Assembly (NCBI GenBank): GCA_021779535.1
Contig: JAJYAM010000003.1
Location: forward strand, 23,501 to 87,500
Direction of reading: 5' to 3'
DNA: 64,000 bases
Source: Pseudomonadota bacterium
GTDB lineage: Bacteria > Pseudomonadota > Gammaproteobacteria > Steroidobacterales > Steroidobacteraceae
Position numbers and translations under genes: made by a program
In this document: positions 57,170-64,000 of the stretch, piece after piece
Numbering within the stretch: position 1 is the first letter of the stretch
Layout: each line of letters opens with the position of its first letter
Notes under the pieces: generated by a model
Seen by the model: only the letters and a program-made list of their open reading frames with translations
Told to the model about the DNA's origin: nothing
Databases searched by the model: none

Positions 57170-58699
57170 ATGGGGATCATGCGCGTTTCATTGGCCAGAT
57201 CGTTCGGGGTGCTCGCGCTGCTCGCGCTGCTGTCACCCCCGTCGAGCGGGTTCGCACCCGCTCGCCCGGGGCGACCGCTGGCCTTTTCCTTCGATTCGGT
57301 GGTCGCGATCGCCCGGCAACTGGCGTCGAGCCGGTACACCCTGCCGCCCGAGCGCGTGCCGGCGTGGCTCGAGCGTCTCGACGCCGCGCAATATCGCGAC
57401 ATCGAATTCGACCCGCGCGCCGGCGTCTGGGGGGAGGCACCGGTCGCGTTTCGACTGACGCCGCTCCTGGTCGGATTCAATTTCCGGACCGCGGTGAACG
57501 TTTCGGTGATCGACGGCGACCACGTGCGCACCGTGGCCGCAACCCCGGCGATGTTCCGCTTTCCCGGGGTCCCGCCCCCGATTCGGCCCGATCGGGACCT
57601 GCCGCTGTCCGGTTTCCGCCTGCAAGGCCATCTGAGTTCGTGGCGCCGCTGGGACGATTTCCTGCAGTTCCAGGGCGCGAGCGACTTCCGCGCGATCGCT
57701 CGCGGCGAGGTTTTCGGCCTGTCGGCGCGCGGGCTCGCGATCGACACCGCGGAGCCTTCGGGCGAGGAATTTCCGGCGTTCACGCGCTTCTGGATCGAGC
57801 GGCCGCGGCCGCGAGCCCGCACGATCGTGGTCTACGCGCTCCTCGAAAGCCGGTCGGCCACCGGCGCCTACCGGTTCGTCGTCACGCCCGGGGTCGTGAC
57901 CGCGATGGACGTCGAGCTGACGCTGTTCCCGCGACGCGTGATACACGCGGTCGGCATCGCCCCGCTCACCTCGATGTTCATGTTCGATTCCAGCGACCGT
58001 GGATTGCGCGACGACTACCGTCCGGCGGTTGCGGACAGCGACGGTCTCGCGATCACGACGAACGTCGGCGAGCACGTGTGGCGGCCGCTCGCGAACCCGG
58101 CGAAGCTGCAGATCTCGTCGTTCACCACCGAGGCCCCGCGCGGGTTCGGGCTCGTCCAGCGCGCGCGGCGGCTCTGTGATTTCGAGGACCTGCAGGCCCA
58201 TTACGAATTGCGGCCGAGCGCCTGGGTCGTGCCCGGACGCGGTTTCGGCCAGGGCGCGGTCGAACTGATCGAGATCCCGTCGGCCCGTTCGACCAACGAC
58301 AACATCGTCGCGTTCTTCCGTCCGAGCGAGCCCTTGCGGCCCGGTCACCCGGCGCATTTCGAATACCGCCTGAGCTGGCTCGCGGACCCACCCCTTCCGA
58401 AGGGCTTCGGCGAGGTGATCGCGACACGCTCCGGGGCGCGCGCCGACGGCAAGCGACGCTTCTTCGCGATCGACTTCGCGGGCGCCGGCAGTTCCATCGC
58501 GGGCCTGCGCGTCGCGGTGAGCGCGTCGACCGGCACGGTATCCGACGTGCAGCTGGTGCCGAACCCGGCAATCCGCGGATTCAGGGCGACTTTCGAGTTC
58601 GGACCGAAACGCCGGGAACTCAGTGAATTGCGTCTCCAGGTCACTCGCGCCGGTCGCCCGGTCGCCGAGACCTGGCTCTACCGATGGACGGCGCGTTGA
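57170..58699 (+). CDS. opgG: periplasmic glucan biosynthesis protein OpgG (MdoG)
   Basis: A 509-residue periplasmic protein that shapes osmoregulated glucans. A signal peptide lies at about residues 5-28. The MdoG domain shows the expected conserved pieces: ARQLASSRYTLP, YRDIEFDPRAGVWG, GLSARGLAIDT, FTRFWIERP, GIAPLTSMFMFD, SDGLAITT, GEHVWRPLANP, PRGFGLVQR, and a final WLYRWTA. The start at 57170 (MGIMRVSLA) is a choice; ATG 57179 is possible. The last 16 bases overlap opgH, and the OpgD paralogue follows, so the three genes form one operon. Confidence 0.94.
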   Translation: MGIMRVSLARSFGVLALLALLSPPSSGFAPARPGRPLAFSFDSVVAIARQLASSRYTLPPERVPAWLERLDAAQYRDIEFDPRAGVWGEAPVAFRLTPLLVGFNFRTAVNVSVIDGDHVRTVAATPAMFRFPGVPPPIRPDRDLPLSGFRLQGHLSSWRRWDDFLQFQGASDFRAIARGEVFGLSARGLAIDTAEPSGEEFPAFTRFWIERPRPRARTIVVYALLESRSATGAYRFVVTPGVVTAMDVELTLFPRRVIHAVGIAPLTSMFMFDSSDRGLRDDYRPAVADSDGLAITTNVGEHVWRPLANPAKLQISSFTTEAPRGFGLVQRARRLCDFEDLQAHYELRPSAWVVPGRGFGQGAVELIEIPSARSTNDNIVAFFRPSEPLRPGHPAHFEYRLSWLADPPLPKGFGEVIATRSGARADGKRRFFAIDFAGAGSSIAGLRVAVSASTGTVSDVQLVPNPAIRGFRATFEFGPKRRELSELRLQVTRAGRPVAETWLYRWTAR

Positions 58700-60837
58700 A
58701 CGCCGCGAGCGAGGAATCGCCGCCCGTCCCCGTCGGCGGGATGCCGCCCGAGGCTCCGCTCTCGATGCCGGAGCAGGACCTGGACCGAAGGCCGCCGCGC
58801 GGCGAACGCGGTCCGTGGCCGAGCGCGGCGATCTTGAACGCACGAATCATCCTGATCTGCACGACGCTCGCGATTGCGGGCTACGGCGTCCATCAGATGC
58901 TGCAGGTCGTGAGCGTCGCGCAGATGACCTGGTTGCAGGGACTGATGATCGTGTTCTTCGCGATCACGCTGACCTGGATCGCGCTGGCGACGGGCTCGGC
59001 CCTCGCCGGCTCGTCGAAGCGCCGCGAGACGCCGCGCCGGTCGCCGGCACCGGCGCCGGGCGCGCCACGGACCGCGCTGGTGATGCCGATCTACAACGAG
59101 GATCCGCTGCGCACGATGAGCGCGCTGCAGGCGATGGCCGAAGGCTTGGCCGCGGTGGACGGGCATCCGGGCTTCGAGATCGTCGTGCTGTCGGACTCGA
59201 CCGACGCCGATGCCTGGATCCGCGAGTCGCTCGCGGTGGGCCGCTTGCGTGCGGAACTCGCGGGTGCGGTGCCCGTCTGGTACCGCCGGCGATGGCGCAA
59301 CCTGGCCCGCAAGGCGGGCAACATCCAGGATTTCGTCGAACGTTGGGGTGGCCGGTACGACTACATGGTCGTGCTCGACGCGGACAGCCTCGTCGAGGCG
59401 TCGACGCTCGTCGGACTCGTGCGGGAGATGCAGGCGGATCCGCGGCTCGGGATCCTGCAAACCGCGCCGATGCTGATCGGCGCGCGCACCCTGTTCGGGC
59501 GCCTGCAGCAGTTCGCCGCGCGCGTCTACGGGCCGGTGATCACCCGCGGTCTCGCGGCGTGGTCGGGCGACGGCGGCAACTACTGGGGGCACAATGCGAT
59601 CATCCGCGTCGCGGCGTTCGCGGAGAGTTGCGGGCTGCCGGAACTGCCGGGGCGCAAGCCGTTCGGCGGACACGTGCTGTCGCACGACTTCGTCGAGGCG
59701 GCGCTGCTGCGGCGGCGCGGCTGGAAGGTGCGGATGACGACCGAACTCGGCGGCTCGTGGGAGGAGTCGCCGCCGTCGCTGATCGATCTGGCCGTTCGCG
59801 ATCGCCGGTGGGCGCAGGGGAACCTGCAGCACTTCAAGGTCCTGCGCACCCGCGGTTTGCCGTTCACGAGCCGGGTGCACCTCGGCATCGGCATCATGAG
59901 TTACCTGTCCTCACCGCTCTGGCTGATCCTGATCACGATCGGCTTCGCGCTCGCGCTCCAATCGCACCTGATCCGGCCGGAATATTTCACGCAGGACTTT
60001 CAGCTGTTCCCCACCTGGCCGCGATTCGACACGCAGCGGATGACCGAGTTGTTCTGGTTCAGCATGGTCGTGCTGCTCGTGCCGAAGACGGTCGGTTTCC
60101 TGCGAGCGCTCCTGACGCCGTCGTTGCGCCGCGCCAGCGGCGGCGCGATCGGCGTGACCGCGAGCGTGTTCTTCGAGGTCCTGGTCTCGGCGTTGTACGC
60201 CCCGATCCTGATGCTGATCCAGTGCCAGCATGTGTTCGAGATCTCGATGGGACGGGACTCCGGCTGGAAACCGCAGCGCCGCGATGTCGAAGGAATGAGC
60301 TGGGCGGAAGCGTGGCGGTTCCACAAGCGGCATTTCGTGCTGAGTTGCGTCACCGCGATCATCGTGTGGTTCTTGTCGCCACCGATGCTCGCGTGGGTAT
60401 CGCCCGCACTGCTCGGACTGTTCCTGTCGGTGCCACTGTCGCGGTACAGCGGCAGCGCGACCGCCGGACGCCTGTTGTCGCGAGTCGGACTGTTGCGGAC
60501 ACCGGAGGAGGCGCGAGCGCCGCCGCTGGCGGTGCGGCGCACCGCGCTGGTCGCCGCCGCGCCCGCGCTGCCGGAGGACGGACTCGCGTACCTGGCGCGC
60601 CACCGCGAGGCACGCTGGGCACACTTGCACGGCAACCTGCCGCGACCGGCGGACCCGCGCGGCGAGCCGAACTCGCACGCGTTGACCGCGGAGCAGAAAC
60701 TCCATCAGGCGGGTACGCTACGCGAAGCGCTCGCATGGTTGACGCCGCTCGAGAGAGTGCAGGTCGCCGGCGACGCGCGGATGCTCGCGCAGCTCGCGCT
60801 GCTGCCGGACGCGCAGCGGCCGGCTGGACCGATCTAA
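58684..60837 (+). CDS. opgH: glucan glucosyltransferase OpgH (MdoH)
   Basis: A 717-residue family 2 glucosyltransferase of the inner membrane that makes the glucan backbone from UDP-glucose. Membrane helices lie at about residues 53-73 and 82-105. The cytoplasmic catalytic part has MPIYNEDPLRTM near 135, VLSDSTDADAW near 167, VLDADSLVE near 230 and the QGNLQH motif near 379. Further helices follow around 400-425, 455-475, 490-520 and 565-595. It is shorter than E. coli OpgH (about 847 residues). Overlap with opgG and a 17-base gap to opgD indicate one transcript. Confidence 0.94.
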   Translation: MDGALNAASEESPPVPVGGMPPEAPLSMPEQDLDRRPPRGERGPWPSAAILNARIILICTTLAIAGYGVHQMLQVVSVAQMTWLQGLMIVFFAITLTWIALATGSALAGSSKRRETPRRSPAPAPGAPRTALVMPIYNEDPLRTMSALQAMAEGLAAVDGHPGFEIVVLSDSTDADAWIRESLAVGRLRAELAGAVPVWYRRRWRNLARKAGNIQDFVERWGGRYDYMVVLDADSLVEASTLVGLVREMQADPRLGILQTAPMLIGARTLFGRLQQFAARVYGPVITRGLAAWSGDGGNYWGHNAIIRVAAFAESCGLPELPGRKPFGGHVLSHDFVEAALLRRRGWKVRMTTELGGSWEESPPSLIDLAVRDRRWAQGNLQHFKVLRTRGLPFTSRVHLGIGIMSYLSSPLWLILITIGFALALQSHLIRPEYFTQDFQLFPTWPRFDTQRMTELFWFSMVVLLVPKTVGFLRALLTPSLRRASGGAIGVTASVFFEVLVSALYAPILMLIQCQHVFEISMGRDSGWKPQRRDVEGMSWAEAWRFHKRHFVLSCVTAIIVWFLSPPMLAWVSPALLGLFLSVPLSRYSGSATAGRLLSRVGLLRTPEEARAPPLAVRRTALVAAAPALPEDGLAYLARHREARWAHLHGNLPRPADPRGEPNSHALTAEQKLHQAGTLREALAWLTPLERVQVAGDARMLAQLALLPDAQRPAGPI

Positions 60838-60854
60838 CGATGGGGGAGCACGAG

Positions 60855-62471
60855 ATGATACGGCGACGCGACGTATTGAAGACGGCCTTGGCGGTCGCCG
60901 CGGCCCCGTGGGCCGACGCGGGTATCGCCGCCTCGGCGCCAAGCGGCGCGCGCGCCGAACCGGGTTCGGCGAAGTTCGATTTCGCGTGGCTCAAGGGCCG
61001 GGCCCGCTGGCTCGCGGATCGGCCGTACGCGCCGCCCCGGGTCGATCTGCCCGAGGCGCTCGCCCGCTTGAGCTACGATCGCTATCAATCCATCCGCTTC
61101 CGTACCGAGCGGGCGATCTGGGCCGACGCAGGCTTGAATTTCCGGCTGCAGTTCTTCCACGTGGGCCGCGGCTTCATGCAACCGGTGCGCCTCTACGAGA
61201 TCGACGGCGGCGTTGCGCAGGAGATCGATTACGACCCCGGGATGTTCGATTTCGGCGACAGCGGGATCGCGCCGGCGACGATGCGCGGCCGGGAGGGCTT
61301 CGCGGGCTTTCGCATCCAATTCGTGACCGACTGGCAGGACGACGTGAGCGCCTTCCTCGGCGCGAGCTATTTCCGCGCGGTCGGGGGCGACACCCGGCAG
61401 TACGGGTTGTCCGCCCGCGGACTCGCGATCGATACCGCGGTTCCCGGTCACGTCGAGGAGTTCCCGAGATTCACGGCCTTTTGGTTCGAGCGGCCACCGG
61501 TCGGCGCCGGCATGCTGACCCTGTACGCGTTGCTGGACTCGCCGAGCGTCGCCGGCGCGGTGCGCTTCAAGATCGCGCCGGGCGCGACCCAGATCATGGA
61601 CGTGGACACGGCGTTCTATCCGCGCAAGCCGATCGCGCAGCTCGGCATCGCGCCGCTGACCAGCATGTTCTTCTTCGGCTCGAACGATCGCCGCGACGTC
61701 CACGATTGGCGGCCCCAGGTCCACGACTCCGACGGACTGGCGCTGTGGACCGGCACCGGCGAGTGGGTTTGGCGGCCCCTGGTGAATCCGCCGCAAGTTC
61801 AGCTGAACTCCTATGTGGACGACCAGCCGAGGGGCTTCGGGCTGCTGCAGCGTGACCGCCGGTTCGCGGATTACCAGGACGACGGCGTGTTCTACAACCG
61901 CCGGCCGAATCTCTGGGTCGAGCCTTTGGCCGGGCCGAGCGGCGGCTGGGGCCGCGGCGCGGTGCAGCTGGTCGAGATCCCGACGGTGGACGAGACCTTC
62001 GACAACATCGTCGCGTTCTGGAATCCGGCGGTGCCGCCGGTCCCGGGCCAGGAACTGCTGTACGGCTATCGGCTGTACTGGGGAACGCACACGCCGTTCG
62101 CTTCAGCAAGCGGCACGACGATCGCGACCCGCACCGGCCTCGGCGGGATCATCGGACAGCAGCGCCGCTTCTTCTCCTGGCACTTCGACGTGGACTTCGC
62201 CGGCGGCGAGCTCGGCGCGCTGCCCGCCGGATCCCCGGTCGAGGCGGTCGTGACGACCTCGCGCGGGGAGATCCTGAACACGACCGCGCACTTCGTGCCG
62301 GAATTCAAGGGCTACCGGGCCTTGTTCGACGTGAAACCCGACGATCGGACGGATCCGATCGACCTGCGGCTGTTCCTGCGGATCCGCGGCTGGCCGTTGA
62401 CGGAGACCTGGATCTATCAATGGACGCCGCCGACGCTCCCGGAGCGCCACCGCATCCTGTTCGGCAGCTGA
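60855..62471 (+). CDS. opgD: glucan biosynthesis protein OpgD (MdoD), Tat-exported
   Basis: A 538-residue paralogue of OpgG. The N-terminus MIRRRDVLKTALAVAAAPWA has the twin-arginine motif, so it is probably folded before export to the periplasm, as is E. coli OpgD. The core repeats the OpgG landmarks: YDRYQSIRF, GLSARGLAIDT, FTAFWFERP, GIAPLTSMFFFGSND, SDGLALWTGTGEWVWRPLVNP, PRGFGLLQRDR, and ETWIYQWTPP. OpgD controls the glucan linear structure. The ATG at 60855 with GGGGGAG before it is preferred over 60840. It ends 25 bases from the convergent RskA-like gene. Confidence 0.93.
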   Translation: MIRRRDVLKTALAVAAAPWADAGIAASAPSGARAEPGSAKFDFAWLKGRARWLADRPYAPPRVDLPEALARLSYDRYQSIRFRTERAIWADAGLNFRLQFFHVGRGFMQPVRLYEIDGGVAQEIDYDPGMFDFGDSGIAPATMRGREGFAGFRIQFVTDWQDDVSAFLGASYFRAVGGDTRQYGLSARGLAIDTAVPGHVEEFPRFTAFWFERPPVGAGMLTLYALLDSPSVAGAVRFKIAPGATQIMDVDTAFYPRKPIAQLGIAPLTSMFFFGSNDRRDVHDWRPQVHDSDGLALWTGTGEWVWRPLVNPPQVQLNSYVDDQPRGFGLLQRDRRFADYQDDGVFYNRRPNLWVEPLAGPSGGWGRGAVQLVEIPTVDETFDNIVAFWNPAVPPVPGQELLYGYRLYWGTHTPFASASGTTIATRTGLGGIIGQQRRFFSWHFDVDFAGGELGALPAGSPVEAVVTTSRGEILNTTAHFVPEFKGYRALFDVKPDDRTDPIDLRLFLRIRGWPLTETWIYQWTPPTLPERHRILFGS

Positions 62472-62496
62472 GCCGTCCCGACGCCGGCCGCGCGGC

Positions 62497-63060
62497 TCAA
62501 CCAGCCTCGGCGAGCGCGAGCACGTGCTGCCTCGCCGACACGACGACGCCGCCGGGCTTCTCGAGCGTGATCACGAAAGACTTCGCGCGCCGCACCGGCA
62601 CGGCCGGGTGGATCGGCACGATCACCCGCCGGCGCGCCGACGGGCAGTCGAACACGCCGCCGTCGACCGGATAACGCGGATCGCGCGCCGCGTCGCTGAT
62701 CCAGATCTGGTATTGCGCGATGGCCGGGTCGTTGCGCGGAAGGCCGGTGAAGCGGATGAAGCCCCGCTGGGCGATCGGATCCCATACCACGTCGCCGTGC
62801 ACGGAGCCCGCTGCCGGGTCCTGGGATCCTTCGAGCGCGATCTCGATCGTCCCTGCGTCCGCGAGCAGCGCGCGCCGCGCGACCGACCGCGCCACCGGTG
62901 TCGCGGTTCTCGGCGGGGGCGGCGCGTGCAGCGGACGGATCCACGCGGCGACCGCGAGCACCAGGCAAGCCGCCGCGGTCCACCAGCCGGAGGAGCCGAC
63001 TTGACCCGCTCCGATCCAGCTTCGGCGTCGCGACCTGCGCGTGCGTGGTCGGTCGGTCAT
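62497..63060 (-). CDS. RskA-like membrane protein (anti-sigma factor C-terminal domain)
   Basis: A 187-residue protein with a short basic N-terminus (about 20 residues), one membrane helix near 23-40, and an outer domain. The outer part matches the RskA C-terminal pattern: GDVVWDPIAQRGFIRFTGLPRNDPAIAQYQIWISDAARDPRYPVDGGVFD, then SFVITLEKPGGVVVSARQ. In RskA a cytoplasmic zinc-binding anti-sigma domain precedes the helix, but here too few residues remain for one and no sigma factor gene is near. The start (63060, or 63072) is uncertain. It lies 46 bases after the rRNA terminator and may use its own promoter. Confidence 0.8.
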   Translation of the reverse strand: MTDRPRTRRSRRRSWIGAGQVGSSGWWTAAACLVLAVAAWIRPLHAPPPPRTATPVARSVARRALLADAGTIEIALEGSQDPAAGSVHGDVVWDPIAQRGFIRFTGLPRNDPAIAQYQIWISDAARDPRYPVDGGVFDCPSARRRVIVPIHPAVPVRRAKSFVITLEKPGGVVVSARQHVLALAEAG

Positions 63061-63107
63061 GCGCCCCCTCATGATCGTCGCGACGATAATCGACGTGAGC
63101 GGCCCGG

Positions 63108-63145
63108 AAAAAACGAAACCCCCGCCGGATAGCCCGGCGGGGGTT
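63108..63145 (-). terminator. Rho-independent terminator of the rRNA operon
   Basis: On the minus strand two 12-base arms (63134-63145 and 63117-63128) pair perfectly around a five-base loop and are followed by TTTCG and a run of six T (63108-63113). This is a classical intrinsic terminator. It lies 24 bases beyond the 5S gene and ends transcription of the rRNA operon before the RskA-like gene. Confidence 0.92.
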
Positions 63146-63168
63146 CGTCGCATTCACGGAATGTAAGA

Positions 63169-63286
63169 GCCTGGCAGTGACCTACTTTCACATCGACAAA
63201 GTCGACACTAGCATCGGCGCGGAGCGTTTTCACTTCCGAGTTCGAAAAGGGATCGGGTGGTTCCCACTCGCTATGGCCGCCAGGCA
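63169..63286 (-). rRNA. rrf: 5S ribosomal RNA
   Basis: The minus strand reads TGCCTGGCGGCCATAGCGAG at the 5' end and ACTGCCAGGC at the 3' end, which pair as the terminal stem of 5S rRNA. The internal CGAACTCGGAAGTGAAA and CGCGCCGATG segments are the conserved loop sequences. Length is about 118 bases; the ends are set by the terminal stem and may be off by one or two. It follows the 23S gene in the same operon and is followed by a strong terminator. Confidence 0.95.
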
Positions 63287-63414
63287 AACCGGTTGCACAC
63301 GGCGCGAGTCATGCCTCGCGCCGCAGCGTATTCGGACAATTTGTTTCGATGTTTCGTCGCATTCGAGTCCACACCCGCGGCGACTCGCTCGTCGCAAATC
63401 GCTTGGGTGTTATA
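63287..63414 (-). other. 23S-5S spacer without a tRNA
   Basis: The ~128 bases between the two rRNA genes hold no tRNA cloverleaf and no open frame worth reporting. Minus-strand bases just after 23S (TATAACACCCAAGCGATTTG) resemble the spacer start of other beta- and gammaproteobacteria as I recall them. An imperfect repeat around GCGACGAGCGAGTCGC (63380-63395) could form the stem used in 23S or 5S processing. Confidence 0.6.

Positions 63415-64000
<586 letters not shown>

Overview
The window is very GC-rich Gram-negative chromosomal DNA. The gene content points to a proteobacterium: OpgG/H/D glucan synthesis, a YbiI-type DksA/TraR protein, a YajR-type exporter, RimO, BirA, PlsY and a TrxC-type thioredoxin. 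A plsY-birA-SPOR block, a double-length UvrA-like protein and an aryl polyene cluster lean towards the gammaproteobacterial order Lysobacterales (Xanthomonadales). DUF2844/DUF3443 genes are, as I recall, also common in Burkholderiales, so the placement is inferred from gene content only. No insertion sequence, prophage, CRISPR array or plasmid feature was seen. No gap between genes exceeds about 300 bases.

Layout. 1-11.7 kb: a gene tail, a DUF2817 (M14-like) peptidase, a two-lobed M16 peptidase, an ArsC/Spx-like protein, a TerC-family membrane protein, a large exported BNR-repeat protein coupled to a NylB-like serine hydrolase, a YbiI zinc-finger protein and a YajR-like exporter. 11.7-16.3 kb, minus strand: an OmpR-type response regulator, its histidine kinase and an M13 metallopeptidase in one operon, then a small Gly-rich protein. 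16.5-28.2 kb, plus strand: a compact aryl-polyene-type cluster of 13 genes. They encode PlsC- and LpxL-type acyltransferases, a glycosyltransferase, ACP, AMP ligase, two hot-dog dehydratases, a LolA-like carrier, an MMPL exporter, a NodB-type deacetylase, a ketosynthase, a Cys-less ketosynthase partner and a ketoreductase. Most are joined by four-base start/stop overlaps.

28.2-42.5 kb: rimO-slyD, then a PilZ protein overlapping a 1,819-residue tandem UvrA-like protein with four ATP-binding cassettes and an ArnT-like glycosyltransferase, then divergent glgA/glgC, a family 9 glycosyltransferase and coaX. 42.5-50.6 kb: a minus-strand operon DUF2844, DUF3443 lipoprotein, outer-membrane barrel; then a TrxC-like thioredoxin, PPK2, a zinc alcohol dehydrogenase coupled to the NAD(P)HX repair enzyme, and a 2-oxoglutarate/Fe(II) dioxygenase.

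50.6-64 kb: a lone tRNA-Thr(UGU) with its own promoter, a MscS-type channel, a minus-strand chain plsY-birA-SPOR-membrane protein-NTF2-like, a CtlX-type amidinotransferase with a palindrome directly in front, the osmoregulated periplasmic glucan genes opgG-opgH-opgD, a RskA-like membrane protein, and the end of a minus-strand rRNA operon (terminator, 5S, partial 23S).

Themes that link the genes are the envelope (aryl polyene, periplasmic glucans, phospholipid and LPS-type acyl and sugar transfer, exported peptidases) and storage or metabolite maintenance (glycogen, polyphosphate, NAD(P)HX repair). The most interesting points are the compact aryl polyene cluster sharing its upstream region with a two-component system/M13 protease operon, the tandem UvrA-like protein, the DUF3443 lipoprotein with paired aspartic-protease-like motifs, and the RskA-like protein without a visible sigma factor beside the rRNA operon.
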